64,000 nt of DNA, taken from contig NZ_FNEM01000006.1 of NCBI RefSeq assembly GCF_900100175.1, positions 124,001 to 188,000 of the forward strand. Direction: 5' to 3'. Of this stretch, positions 46,998-56,675 are shown one piece after another (positions within the stretch are counted from its first letter, which is position 1; each line of letters opens with the position of its first letter). Origin of the DNA: Ferrimonas sediminum. GTDB taxonomy: Bacteria > Pseudomonadota > Gammaproteobacteria > Enterobacterales > Shewanellaceae. A program made the position numbers and the translations under genes. The notes beneath the pieces are model-generated. The model saw nothing but the letters and a program-made list of their open reading frames with translations. It was not told where the DNA came from and did not search any database.

Positions 46998-48194
46998 ATG
47001 ACCACATTTGCCCCCATGCCCGATAAGGACGGTTTTTTTGGCGAGTACGGCGGCCAGATCGTGCCACCGGTGCTGCAGCAGGTCATGCAGGAGATCGATC
47101 TCGCCTATGAAGAGATTCGGCAGACCGACGCCTTTCAGAACGAACTGATGCAACTGTTTCAGGATTACGTCGGCCGTCCCAGCCCCATCTACCATGCCAG
47201 CCGCCTGAGCGAGCAACTGGGCGGTGCCCAGATCTACCTGAAACGGGAAGATCTCAATCACACCGGTGCCCACAAGATTAACCACTGCCTGGGCGAAGCA
47301 TTGCTGGCAAAATTTATGGGCAAGAAGAAGGTGATTGCCGAAACCGGCGCCGGCCAGCACGGTGTGGCTCTGGCGACCGCCTGCGCCCTGGTCGGCATCC
47401 CGTGTGAAATTCACATGGGCCAAGTGGACATCGAGAAAGAGCACCCCAATGTCACCAAGATGAAGATTCTGGGCTGCAAACTGGTGCCGGTGACCCGAGG
47501 TACCGCCACTCTCAAAGACGCCGTGGACAGCGCCTTTGAGGAGTACCTGAAAGACCCGCAGAACACCATCTACGCCATCGGCTCGGTGGTGGGCCCCCAT
47601 CCATTCCCGAAAATGGTGCGCGACTTCCAGAGCATCATCGGCCGTGAGGCCCGCCAGCAGTTTCAGGACAAGTATCAAACCCTGCCGGACTACATTACCG
47701 CCTGTGTTGGCGGTGGTTCCAACGCCATGGGGCTGTTTACCGCCTTCCTGGGCGATAAGGGCGTCAACATCGTCGGCGTCGAGCCTGCCGGTAAAGGCCT
47801 GGACACTGACATGCATTCCGCCACCCTGACGCTGGGCACGCCGGGCGAACTGCACGGCTTTAAGTGCTATGTGCTGCAGGACAGCGCCGGCGAGCCCCTG
47901 CCGGTCCACTCCATCGCCTCCGGTCTGGATTATCCCGGCGTTGGCCCCCAGCATTGCTACCTGAAAGACATCGAGCGGGTCAGCTACCAGTCGGTGACCG
48001 ATGACGAGTGTCTGGATGCCTTTATGACCCTGTCCCGGGTGGAGGGGATCATTCCCGCACTGGAAAGCGCTCACGCCGTGGCCTGGGCGATGAAGAAAGC
48101 CAAAACCCTGCCTTCGGATCAAACCATCCTGGTTAACCTGTCTGGCCGGGGTGACAAGGACGCCGATTATGTGGCGGAAAAACTGGGACTCTAG
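46998..48194 (+). CDS. trpB: Tryptophan synthase beta chain, stand-alone
   Basis: 398 residues (E. coli TrpB is 397). The PLP lysine is K93 in HTGAHKIN, preceded by the family's HTGAHK motif, with GGGSNAMG binding the phosphate and SGRGDKD near the C-terminus. TrpB joins indole to serine. No trpA or other trp gene is adjacent; the 3' end overlaps the convergent antiporter gene by 4 bases. It could be a salvage copy for indole or the only one in the genome. Confidence 0.95.
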   Translation: MTTFAPMPDKDGFFGEYGGQIVPPVLQQVMQEIDLAYEEIRQTDAFQNELMQLFQDYVGRPSPIYHASRLSEQLGGAQIYLKREDLNHTGAHKINHCLGEALLAKFMGKKKVIAETGAGQHGVALATACALVGIPCEIHMGQVDIEKEHPNVTKMKILGCKLVPVTRGTATLKDAVDSAFEEYLKDPQNTIYAIGSVVGPHPFPKMVRDFQSIIGREARQQFQDKYQTLPDYITACVGGGSNAMGLFTAFLGDKGVNIVGVEPAGKGLDTDMHSATLTLGTPGELHGFKCYVLQDSAGEPLPVHSIASGLDYPGVGPQHCYLKDIERVSYQSVTDDECLDAFMTLSRVEGIIPALESAHAVAWAMKKAKTLPSDQTILVNLSGRGDKDADYVAEKLGL

Positions 48195-50662
48195 CGTTCA
48201 TCCTTGATCTCGGCGGCGACCAAACCGGCCACTGCCTGTGCCAGCGGCGGGTCCGCCGCCATCATCTCCCTGAGGGTATCGCCACTGAGCCAACCTATGC
48301 GGCACAGTGTCGATGCCTGGTAACTGGCCGGCGCATGACCTGACAGCAGGGCCAAGGCGGCAAAGGGCTCGCCTGGCCCCAGTTGCCGGTGTCGCGGTCG
48401 CTCCTCGCCGGTATAAGCGACCTGCAGGCTGCCTTCAATCAACACCCCCAGTGCCGATAACGGCTCTCCCTGACTCACGAGGTGATCCCCCGGGTTGCAC
48501 AGCTCCGGCTCCAGGGCGTCGACCAGTTTGGCTCGGGTGGTTTCGCTGCACTCTCGGGCCCAGGGCATCAGCCTCTGCCACTGTTCGATCTTCGCCGGGT
48601 GACGGGCCAGCGGACTGCGTTGCAGTGCCACCATCCGTTGCTCGACATCGTATAGCAGCCTGGCGGCTTCCGGCTGGTCCAACACCGCCAGCCGCAACTG
48701 CTGCTGCACCACCGCCCGCTCTCGATTAAGCAACAGCCGGCTGGCAGCCTGGGTTTCGAGTGCCTGTATCAGTTCCGGATGGCAGTCGCGAACCTGAGTG
48801 ATGTAATCGGCGGCCAGGGTGCAGTTGAGATCCACCTGGCGGTGGACCTCACAGGCGGAAGTTGGGGAGGGCGCCAGGGGATCGATGTGGGAGCGCAACT
48901 CCTCCTGAGCCTGAATAAACCCCCGCGCCAGATCGTACCCGAGCGCCAACCGGCGGTAGAGCAAGGCATTGACCAGCCGGCGAACGCCGGCGATGCTCCT
49001 CAACCAGTCGAGCCAGGGCGGGGTACGCCATACGGTCGACAATCCGTCACGAGGCCCAATAGCCGGCGGCCCGTCCAGGGCACGCTCGACCACGTGGACC
49101 AGTTGCTCGGTGGCGGTGCGCCCCAAGGTTCCCTGCTCAAACTGCAGCCAGTAGCTGCGCCGCTCGGTTTCCAGCAGCCTTCGACGGAACGCCACCTCCA
49201 GCTCCTGGGCTGGCAGCTCGGTGTTGGAGGTCTCGGCCAGTTGATCCTCCAGGCGCACCTGACGGCGCACCGCTTTCCAATCGGAGCCGCTCAAAAACTC
49301 GTGGGTCATCATGCCGGGGAGCATCTCGTTGAGCTCTCTGGTGACTTCGGTAACGACTCTGTCCACCGTGGCCTGCTTGGCTTCGGGGAGCCGATCCAGC
49401 TTCAACCAGCCGAGGAGGCGCCCCATGGTGCCGCCATTGACCACGATGGTCAGCACCACGATACCGGCACACAGGAACAGGATCTGATCCGCCAACTGGC
49501 GATCCAGCAGGCCGTCGGCGGCAATGGTCAGTGCCAGGGCCAGGGACACCGCCCCCCTCAGTCCCCCCCAGAGCAACACCAGTGCTTTTTCCCGGCTTAG
49601 GGGGGTACCGACCTTTTGCAGCAGCGGCAGAAACAAGCCGATGGTGATAGCGCGGATGACGATAAGGCTCAAGTAGAGCAGCACCAGTGCCTGCCATAAC
49701 GCCGGCTGGTCCAGGGGCACCCGGGTGGCGATCAGTATCCCCACCACCAGGAAGATAACGGTATTGGCGATGTGGGCCATCATCTCCCAAAAATGGTGCA
49801 GGAAGCCGGTGACCTCGGGGGATATTCGCGTACGGCCGCTGCCGGCAAACATCAATGCCAGGCTTACCAGAGCCACCACCCCGGAGACGTGCAACCGCTC
49901 GGCCACAAAGTAGACCAGGTAGGCCGCCACCACAGACAGGGTGATCTCGATGATGGGGTCATTGAATACCCGGCCGATCCACCAGATCGCCAGCCCCCCC
50001 ACCAGAATCCCGACCGCCAGTCCCCCGAGCACCACCTGGCCGAACTCGAGAACCACATGGGCCGAAGGGCCGGAGTCTTGACCACCGAGGGTGGCCAGGG
50101 CGTAAAACAGTGAAAACAGGACGATGGCGGTACCGTCGTTGAGCAGTGACTCGCCTTCGATAAGGGTTTCCAACCGTTTTCGCGAACTGACCTCCTTGAG
50201 TAGTGCCACTACTGCCACCGGGTCGGTGGCGCTAATAAGGGTGCCAAACAGCAGACACACCGCCCAGCTCCACTCCCAGGGGAACGCCCACTTGACCAGC
50301 AGGGCCGTCAGCGCCGCCGCCACCATCAATCCGGGTATGGCCAGTATGGCAATCTGCAGAAACATGCGGCGGAATAGGTGCGCCTCCATGGAGAAGGCGC
50401 TCTCGAATATCAGCGTCGGCAGGAACACGTAGAGAATGATGTGCGGGGTGATCTCTGCCACCAGCTCAAAAGCCTCATCCAGTACCGGCGCCCAGGTGAT
50501 CAGCAGCTCCCCCCGATGTGCCAGGCCGATGGCCAACCCCACCACCAACAAAGCCACGGTATAGGGCAGCCCCCGCTGCTTCAAGGCGTGGCGGACCGCG
50601 GCACCGATCAGCAGTGCCAGGATAATGAAAACCAGAATAAGCAGGGCGGGTTCGTGAACCAT
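48191..50662 (-). CDS. CPA1 Na+/H+ antiporter with C-terminal cyclic-nucleotide-binding domain
   Basis: 823 residues from ATG 50662 ([12 protein letters not shown]). About 12 membrane helices in the first 410 residues, with [15 protein letters not shown] and [15 protein letters not shown], both antiporter signatures. A long cytoplasmic helical region (about 420-700) then leads to a cNMP-binding domain (about 705-815; [35 protein letters not shown]). This resembles SOS1-like antiporters that are gated by their tail. The plus-strand neighbour trpB overlaps the 3' end by 4 bases. Confidence 0.88.
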   Translation of the reverse strand: MVHEPALLILVFIILALLIGAAVRHALKQRGLPYTVALLVVGLAIGLAHRGELLITWAPVLDEAFELVAEITPHIILYVFLPTLIFESAFSMEAHLFRRMFLQIAILAIPGLMVAAALTALLVKWAFPWEWSWAVCLLFGTLISATDPVAVVALLKEVSSRKRLETLIEGESLLNDGTAIVLFSLFYALATLGGQDSGPSAHVVLEFGQVVLGGLAVGILVGGLAIWWIGRVFNDPIIEITLSVVAAYLVYFVAERLHVSGVVALVSLALMFAGSGRTRISPEVTGFLHHFWEMMAHIANTVIFLVVGILIATRVPLDQPALWQALVLLYLSLIVIRAITIGLFLPLLQKVGTPLSREKALVLLWGGLRGAVSLALALTIAADGLLDRQLADQILFLCAGIVVLTIVVNGGTMGRLLGWLKLDRLPEAKQATVDRVVTEVTRELNEMLPGMMTHEFLSGSDWKAVRRQVRLEDQLAETSNTELPAQELEVAFRRRLLETERRSYWLQFEQGTLGRTATEQLVHVVERALDGPPAIGPRDGLSTVWRTPPWLDWLRSIAGVRRLVNALLYRRLALGYDLARGFIQAQEELRSHIDPLAPSPTSACEVHRQVDLNCTLAADYITQVRDCHPELIQALETQAASRLLLNRERAVVQQQLRLAVLDQPEAARLLYDVEQRMVALQRSPLARHPAKIEQWQRLMPWARECSETTRAKLVDALEPELCNPGDHLVSQGEPLSALGVLIEGSLQVAYTGEERPRHRQLGPGEPFAALALLSGHAPASYQASTLCRIGWLSGDTLREMMAADPPLAQAVAGLVAAEIKDER

Positions 50663-50841
50663 TGAGGGCACCTCGCAGATAACTCCCCAATTATAGGTGC
50701 TAAGTTTTGCCGCCTCTGCGTTATAAACGGAAAACCAGGCCACTTTTCGGCCAGTGCCATGCTAGTTACTGGCTCATTGTCAGTAGGTCTTGTCTCAGCT
50801 TGTCAGACTGGTTTCCCTGATCTTCACAACCGACGTAATTC

Positions 50842-50868
50842 GGGCCGCTCGCAGCAGCGGCCCTTTTT
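50842..50868 (+). terminator. Orphan intrinsic terminator upstream of chaN
   Basis: GGGCCGCT-CGCAGC-AGCGGCCC then TTTTT (arms 50842-50849 and 50856-50863). It points along the plus strand, but no plus-strand gene lies upstream within 2.6 kb, so it may end a small RNA or attenuate the chaN transcript. Confidence 0.75.
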
Positions 50869-50935
50869 GATCCGCCGTCAACCCGCAGTGGTATCGCCTA
50901 CACTGAATCAGACAGTGATGACGCAGGTCGGTGCC

Positions 50936-51976
50936 ATGGCGAAGTGGGTGTTCTCATTTATATATTTAGCAACAATGACGCTATTGGCAGTCGTTACCGG
51001 TGGTTGTGGCAATGACTCCGGCGCCGATTTCTATCCCCACCAGGATGAGGCACTGGCCGCTAATCGGCTGATGAGCCAACAGGGGGCCCCCCTGAGCCCG
51101 GAGCAGTTGCTGGCGCGAATGCAGGCCAGTGACGTGATCTATCTGGGCGAGACCCACGACAACCCTCATCATCACCAGATGCAGCTGCTGGCGTTGACCC
51201 AACTGGTGGACGCCGGCATCAGGCCGGCCATCGGTTTCGAGTTCTTTTTCCAGCAACAAACCGGCTGGTTGATGGATTACAGTCTCGGCCAGGGCTCAAC
51301 TCTGAGCCCTGACACGGACGGTCTAGATGAGCGGGCGCTGCGCCGACGCCTCGGGTGGACTCACAAGCCCCAGTGGCACTATTACGCCCCGTTGTTGAGG
51401 CTGGCACGCCAGTATCAACTGCCGCTGTTTGGCGCCGATCTGGATACCGGCCTGCGTCTGCGTTTGAGCCGCATCGACTTTGAACAGCTCTCTAGCGTAG
51501 AGCGGCGACTGTTACCGGCGAACGACCTGGACTCCGACGCCTACCAGCAGCTGATGCTGAAGACTCTGGATCAGGCCCATTGCCATCATGCCAATGACGA
51601 GACGTTACGGCGGCTCTACACCACGTTTTTGTTGCGTAATGAGGCGATGGCCGACGCCATCGTAGCGATGCGTGCCGATCTGACGGCGGCACAACCTGTG
51701 GTGGTGATTCTGGGCAAGGGCCATACCGAGTTTGATATGGGCGTAGTGGAAAGGGTGGCGCACCGTCAGCCCGGGTTAAGGCAACTGAACATCGGCCTGG
51801 CCGAGGGCCAGACGCCGGAGCAGTTGGATTTCAGTCCCGAAGCGGGTCCGAAGCAGGGTGAGGTTCAGTTTGCCCCGGCCCACAGCATCTACTGGGTGAC
51901 CGAAGGGCGCCATCATGACGCCCTGCAGGATCCCTGCGATGCGTTTCGCAAACACAGCACAATGGCGACCAGGTAG
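50936..51976 (+). CDS. ChaN-family haem-binding lipoprotein
   Basis: 346 residues from ATG 50936. The N-terminal lipoprotein signal ends in TGGC (lipobox). The ChaN/Haem_bd_uptake domain starts with VIYLGETHDNPHHHQMQL, the family's key motif, and continues to about residue 300 (VVVILGKGHTEFDMGV). Members bind haem or are related to erythromycin-esterase-like hydrolases. The last residues (about LDFSPEAGPKQG and beyond) have a second, broken copy at 55589-55646. A TRIC-gene remnant overlaps the 3' end on the other strand. Confidence 0.85.
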   Translation: MAKWVFSFIYLATMTLLAVVTGGCGNDSGADFYPHQDEALAANRLMSQQGAPLSPEQLLARMQASDVIYLGETHDNPHHHQMQLLALTQLVDAGIRPAIGFEFFFQQQTGWLMDYSLGQGSTLSPDTDGLDERALRRRLGWTHKPQWHYYAPLLRLARQYQLPLFGADLDTGLRLRLSRIDFEQLSSVERRLLPANDLDSDAYQQLMLKTLDQAHCHHANDETLRRLYTTFLLRNEAMADAIVAMRADLTAAQPVVVILGKGHTEFDMGVVERVAHRQPGLRQLNIGLAEGQTPEQLDFSPEAGPKQGEVQFAPAHSIYWVTEGRHHDALQDPCDAFRKHSTMATR

Positions 51977-52109
51977 TGGAGGTTGGCCACCTTGATCAGT
52001 GGGTAGCCCCCCAACAGCCGGTCGCGCACCGTGCCAGCGCCGAAGGCGGTCACAGATCCCCGCGTCACAACACCAAACGGATCCATACGGCTGCGTCCGG
52101 CCGCCAGAG
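51945..52109 (-). pseudogene. Remnant of a TRIC/UPF0126-family channel gene
   Basis: Read on the minus strand this stretch gives ALAAGRSRMDPFGVV, then TVRDRLLGGYPLIKVANLHY. It aligns with ALAAGRRRMDLFGVV and TVRDVLLGSYPLIWVEHVEF of the intact TRIC gene at 55735-56367, covering residues about 25-72 of it, with substitutions and no start or end. Homology stops abruptly at about 52109. It overlaps the 3' end of the ChaN gene. Confidence 0.8.
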
Positions 52110-52246
52110 CCTTAAGCTACGTAGAAATGAGAGGTAAACCGGTTAGGGTTCATCTGCCTCATCTCAAATAACGGCACATGGCGTCGTGGCCGAGCGTCTC
52201 ATCGTCTAACGTTTATCAGGAGTAAAACCTGCATGGACCACTGCCT

Positions 52247-53449
52247 ATGCTCACCACCCTGGGCCAGCTGCTGGCTCTCGTTGGCCTTGCGATCACAGGG
52301 CTGTTGCTCGGCCGGGTGCTGCACCTGGAGCGCACTCTTGCCTGCCTGTTGGTGGGGTTTGTCGCCGGCCTCAGCCTGGCCTATCTGCCTTTCGACACCG
52401 GCATCCGCGCCCACAATCTGAAAGAGCTGATCTTTTTCATCGTGCTGCCGGTGCTTATCTTTGAAGCGGCCTGGCATTTGAAACCCGGATTGTTGCAACA
52501 ATGGCTGGCGCCTGTGCTGCTGTTGGCCACATTAGGGGTCATCATCAGTTGCCTGGTCACGGCGGCACTGCTCTACCTCGGCATCAATCATCCTCAGGGA
52601 TTTCCCTGGGTCGCGGCGCTGTTGGCCGGGGCGATACTGGCGGCAACGGATCCGGTCGCGGTAGTCAGCCAGCTCAGGCGACTGGATGCCCCACAGGGGC
52701 TGACGACGGTGTTTGAGGGCGAAAGCCTGTTTAATGATGCCAGCGCCGTGGTGCTGTTCTCCTTTATCCTAGGGTTTGCCCTGGACGGCGGGTCGCCACT
52801 GTCTCTGTCTGCCATAACCACCTTTGCCAAGATGTTCTTTGGTGGCCTGGTGGCGGGAGGAGCAGTGGGCGTTATGGCCGCGTGGTTCGCCCGTTATAGC
52901 GCCGCGGCGCCGGTCACCATGGTGTTGATGCTGTTTAGCGCCTTCGGCAGCTTCTATCTGGCGGAGCACCTGCTTCACTGGTCAGGCATTCTGGCGGTGA
53001 TGGCCTGCGCCATTGCATTCCGAATCAGCCTTAATGGCATTGAGCACACCATCGCCGCCGGCGCCTCCGCCGGCTGGGAGTGGCTGGGGCTGGCCTTCAC
53101 CAGCGTGCTGTTTGTGATCATGGGGCTGGTGATCACCCTGGACATGTTTGTTGAGCGCTGGCTGGCGATGTTGATTGCGGTGGCCGCGGCCCTGGTGGGC
53201 AGGACGCTGGCGGTGATCAGCTGCGCTTGGCTGACCCGTGGCCGTCGCGGTGGAACCTTGACCCTGAAGTGGCAGCTTCTGCTGGTCTGGGGAGGCTTGC
53301 GGGGGGCGATCGCCATCGCTCTGGTGTTATCTCTGCCGGTGCAGTTGCCCTATTGGTGGACCATTCAAGCGATGGTGTTCGGTGTGGTGCTGTTCAGCCT
53401 GCTGGTGCAGGGTACCAGCAACGCCCGCCTTCTTGAGCGACTGAAGTAG
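52247..53449 (+). CDS. CPA1 Na+/H+ (cation:proton) antiporter, short form
   Basis: 400 residues, 12 or 13 membrane helices and no cytoplasmic tail. [18 protein letters not shown] and FEGESLFNDASAVVLFSFIL are the ion-binding signatures of NhaP-type antiporters. It exchanges Na+ or K+ for H+. It lies in the segment bounded by chaN and TRIC remnants. Confidence 0.9.
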   Translation: MLTTLGQLLALVGLAITGLLLGRVLHLERTLACLLVGFVAGLSLAYLPFDTGIRAHNLKELIFFIVLPVLIFEAAWHLKPGLLQQWLAPVLLLATLGVIISCLVTAALLYLGINHPQGFPWVAALLAGAILAATDPVAVVSQLRRLDAPQGLTTVFEGESLFNDASAVVLFSFILGFALDGGSPLSLSAITTFAKMFFGGLVAGGAVGVMAAWFARYSAAAPVTMVLMLFSAFGSFYLAEHLLHWSGILAVMACAIAFRISLNGIEHTIAAGASAGWEWLGLAFTSVLFVIMGLVITLDMFVERWLAMLIAVAAALVGRTLAVISCAWLTRGRRGGTLTLKWQLLLVWGGLRGAIAIALVLSLPVQLPYWWTIQAMVFGVVLFSLLVQGTSNARLLERLK

Positions 53450-53526
53450 TCTTACCGGGGCAGATTCGTGCGTTTTTTGCACTCTATGCTAGCTTGAGTG
53501 AATAGGCATCAGAGAAAGCCGTCCCT

Positions 53527-55569
53527 ATGACTCAACCTTTGCCGCCCCCTGTCGTGGACCCCGAACGCTCCCTGCCGGAAATCACCGTCAAAGCGGTGAT
53601 TCTGGGCATCGTACTGGCGATGCTGCTGGCGGCCGCCAACGCCTATATCGGCTTGCTGGTGGGGATGACCGTGTCCGCATCGATTCCCGCCGCCGCCGTA
53701 TCCTTGGGCCTGCTAAGGCTGTTTCGTCGTTCCAACATACTGGAAAACAACATGGTGCAGACGGCCGCCTCTGCCGGTGAGTCGTTAGTGGCTGGCATCA
53801 TCTTCACCATTCCGGCATTGGTAATGATGGGTGCCTGGCAGGGATACCTGTACTGGCCGATGGTGGCCATCGCCATCGTCGGCGGCGTCCTCGGCGTCAG
53901 CTTTACCATACCGTTACGACGGGCTTTGATTGTTGAAGCAAGGCTTCGATTCCCGGAGGGGGTGGCGACTGCCGAAGTGCTGAAAACCGGCGGGGTAGAA
54001 ACCGACAGAAGCAATTCGGCCGAGGTGCCGCAGGACCAGAGCGCCGCCTCGGGCTTCCGATTGCTGGTCCAGGCCGCCGGCCTGGGGGGGCTGTTCAAGC
54101 TGATGGAGTCGGGCCTCGGCCTGCTTGCCGGCGGGGTCACCACGGTAAAAAGCGGGTTGGGTGGCCACTACCTATTCAGTGGCGGTATGACCCTCAGCCC
54201 GGCGCTGATCGGTGTGGGTTACATCGTCGGGCTAAACATCGCCGTGCTGGTGTTCCTCGGCGGGGTGATCGGCACCCTCATCGGCGTACCGGTCAACTGG
54301 CTGCTGAGCCGTGAATCGATTCTGGTGGCCGCCGGGATAGACAGCACCCTGGCACTTGAGGCGTTCACCCCGCAGCAGTGGGCAGCCATCGCCGCCGCCT
54401 CCTGGCAGAAGTGTCGCTACATCGGTGTCGGCGCCATGATGGTCGGCGGCCTCTGGTCGCTGGTGGCACTGGCGAAGCCGTTGGCGTCCGGGATCCGGGC
54501 ATCACTTTCCGCTTACCGGGCCAGCAAGACGGACGGGGCCAAGGCCCCGTCCCGAACCGAAACCGACACCCCGTTTCAACTGGTGATTCTGGTCGCGCTG
54601 GTATCGATCATTCCACTGTTTTTCATTTTCTACCTGGCCCTGGGCGACTATCAACACAAGCTGATGGTGTCGGCGCTGATGACCCTGTTGATGCTGGTTC
54701 TGGGGTTTATCTTTTCATCGGTAGCCGGTTATATGGCGGGCCTGGTGGGCAGCTCCAACAACCCCATTTCCGGCGTGACCATAGCAACGGTGATCACCTC
54801 GGCGCTGATTCTGGTCACCATCATGGGCAAGGAGGGCGTCGCATCGACTTTGGGACCCATCGCGGTGATCTACCTGGCGGCGTTGATCTGCTCATCGGCC
54901 GCCATCGCCGGCGATAACATGCAGGATCTCAAGTGCGGCCACGTGGTGGGCGCGACCCCGTGGCGACAGCAACTGTTCCAGGTGATTGGGGTGATTGCCG
55001 CCGCGCTGCTGATCCCTCTGGTGCTCGACGTATTGGATGCGGGCTACGGCATCGGTCGACCCGCAGCGGGCGGGGATCCCACCAAGTTTCTGGCGGCGCC
55101 CCAGGCCGGACTGATGATGACCCTGGCCACAGGTATCTTCGGCAGTGGCATCGAATGGCACTTCATCCTGATGGGCTGTGCACTGGCGGTACTGTTGATC
55201 CTGCTGGATAGGAGACAGGAGCGCAGGGGCGCCGAGTTCCGCTTTCCGGTATTGGCGGTTGCCGTGGGGATCTATCTGCCCCTGGGGCTGTCGGTACCGA
55301 TCTTCATCGGCGGTCTGCTGGCCGATGCGATCCGGCGGGGCGCCAACCAGGTCGGCGCCACCGAGGCCCAGGCCAGGAGCAACCGCGGCGTGCTGCTGGC
55401 ATCCGGCTTGATCACCGGTGAGGCCTTGATGGGGGTGGTCATCGCTATCTACGTCGCCTTTATCGGCCAGCCGGGCACGGCTTGGCAATATGCTGGCCTG
55501 GCGGGAGTGGCGTCGTTAATGCTGATCTGCGTCTACCTCTATCGGCAAACTATCGCAACGAAACCCTGA
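53527..55569 (+). CDS. OPT family oligopeptide transporter
   Basis: 680 residues, about 16 predicted membrane helices. Family sequences include EITVKAVILGIVLAMLLAAANAYIGLLVGMT at the N-terminus (core NAYIGLLVGMTVSASIPA) and NNPISGVT in the middle. Bacterial OPT proteins import small peptides or metal-chelate compounds using the proton gradient. It starts 77 bp after the antiporter gene and is probably co-transcribed with it. Confidence 0.9.
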   Translation: MTQPLPPPVVDPERSLPEITVKAVILGIVLAMLLAAANAYIGLLVGMTVSASIPAAAVSLGLLRLFRRSNILENNMVQTAASAGESLVAGIIFTIPALVMMGAWQGYLYWPMVAIAIVGGVLGVSFTIPLRRALIVEARLRFPEGVATAEVLKTGGVETDRSNSAEVPQDQSAASGFRLLVQAAGLGGLFKLMESGLGLLAGGVTTVKSGLGGHYLFSGGMTLSPALIGVGYIVGLNIAVLVFLGGVIGTLIGVPVNWLLSRESILVAAGIDSTLALEAFTPQQWAAIAAASWQKCRYIGVGAMMVGGLWSLVALAKPLASGIRASLSAYRASKTDGAKAPSRTETDTPFQLVILVALVSIIPLFFIFYLALGDYQHKLMVSALMTLLMLVLGFIFSSVAGYMAGLVGSSNNPISGVTIATVITSALILVTIMGKEGVASTLGPIAVIYLAALICSSAAIAGDNMQDLKCGHVVGATPWRQQLFQVIGVIAAALLIPLVLDVLDAGYGIGRPAAGGDPTKFLAAPQAGLMMTLATGIFGSGIEWHFILMGCALAVLLILLDRRQERRGAEFRFPVLAVAVGIYLPLGLSVPIFIGGLLADAIRRGANQVGATEAQARSNRGVLLASGLITGEALMGVVIAIYVAFIGQPGTAWQYAGLAGVASLMLICVYLYRQTIATKP

Positions 55570-55588
55570 AACAGAAATCAGCGGGCCG

Positions 55589-55646
55589 CTGGATTTCAGC
55601 CCCGAAGCAGAGCGAGGTGCGGTTTGCCCTACCTACAGCATCTACT
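55589..55646 (+). pseudogene. Remnant of ChaN C-terminal coding sequence
   Basis: Reading CTGGATTTCAGCCCCGAAGC and on, it aligns with the ChaN gene at about 51825-51893, base by base with about 80% identity by eye and a deletion between short GAAGC repeats. It encodes LDFSPEA before the break and no complete protein. It lies just upstream of the terminator of the intact TRIC gene. Confidence 0.75.
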
Positions 55647-55686
55647 CACAAGCCAGAGTATTTTTCATCAAGATCGAGTTCGCCTA

Positions 55687-55719
55687 TAAAAAATCGGCCG
55701 GCTTCTGAGGCGCCGGCCA
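55687..55719 (-). terminator. Terminator of TRIC-family gene
   Basis: GGCCGGC/GCCGGCC stem with a 9-nt loop and a T-rich tail (GATTTTTTAT) on the minus strand. Confidence 0.75.
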
Positions 55720-55734
55720 GGGAAAACAGGGGGA

Positions 55735-56367
55735 TCAGTGAACGGATTGTTCCTGATAATCGAATGTGGGCATTGACCAGTTGAATTTGATCGCCAGCAA
55801 CCGCAGCCCGAAACCAAACGGCAGACACAGCGCCAGAACCAGCCAGGGGGCGAGGTTGGCCAGTGTCAGCAGCACGTACAGACCGGCAGTAATGATTGAC
55901 ACGACCGCGTACAGCTCTTTTCTGAACACCAGCGGGATCTGTTGGCAAAACAGATCCCGAATGATGCCGCCAAACACCCCGGTGACCACGCCGGCCACCA
56001 CGGCAATCAGCGGATTGAACCCCAGCGTCAGTGCTTTCTGGGCACCGATGACCGAAAACACCGTCAGGCCGATGGCATCCAGGGTCAGAAACAGCTTGGT
56101 CAGGTAACGCATGATGGGAGCAAATGCGACCGTCAACAGCGAGGTCGCCGCAATGGCCACCAGAAACTCCACGTGCTCCACCCAGATCAGCGGATAGCTG
56201 CCCAGCAGCACATCACGCACGGTACCGCCGCCGATGGCGGTGGCGCATCCCACCATCACCACCCCGAACAGGTCCATACGGCGGCGTCCGGCCGCCAGTG
56301 CACCGGTGATCGCTTCGGTTAATACGCCCACCAGCCACAGGGCAGAAATCAGTTGCATCTCAGTCAT
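55735..56367 (-). CDS. TRIC-family cation channel/UPF0126 membrane protein
   Basis: 210 residues, six or seven membrane helices in two repeats. The repeat motifs GGGTVRDVLLGSYPL and GGIIRDLFCQQIPLVF are the signature (GG..RD....PL). Trimeric intracellular cation-type channels of this family conduct K+ or Na+; the bacterial role is unclear (YadS-like). It has a decayed sister fragment at 51945-52109. Confidence 0.88.
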   Translation of the reverse strand: MTEMQLISALWLVGVLTEAITGALAAGRRRMDLFGVVMVGCATAIGGGTVRDVLLGSYPLIWVEHVEFLVAIAATSLLTVAFAPIMRYLTKLFLTLDAIGLTVFSVIGAQKALTLGFNPLIAVVAGVVTGVFGGIIRDLFCQQIPLVFRKELYAVVSIITAGLYVLLTLANLAPWLVLALCLPFGFGLRLLAIKFNWSMPTFDYQEQSVH

Positions 56368-56675
56368 GTCATCGCGTCGAGGTCAGAAGAACAGGCCCGG
56401 GATTGTGGCAAACCGGGCAGGCTTAAGACACTGAAACTTCACGAGGCTCGGATTAATCGAGTTCATGTAAAACCGGGTTTCAGTACAACGCTGTCCATCC
56501 GTAACCCGGAGGAGTGAGGCGTGAACAGTGACGCCAACCGCGATCGGATTCAGGCGGTCGCCGATGCGTCGTCGTTAAGGGGGCGGTTCGGCACCATGGC
56601 GCGAAATGGCAAATTTTAACGGGGAGATTCTCTAGTTTATGGCAGCAGAGCCTAATCACCCTAAAGAGGAACTTT
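56368..56675. promoter_or_regulatory. Promoter region of decarboxylase operon with shared TGGC-type operator
   Basis: A 25-bp motif at 56593-56617 (ACCATGGCGCGAAATGGC, then AAATTTT) recurs at 61035-61059 and 63225-63249. Its two half-sites TGGCG and TGGCA are 10 bp apart, typical of AraC-family tandem sites. A -10 candidate TAGTTT at 56633-56638 follows. Otherwise no gene in these 308 bp. Confidence 0.65.
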
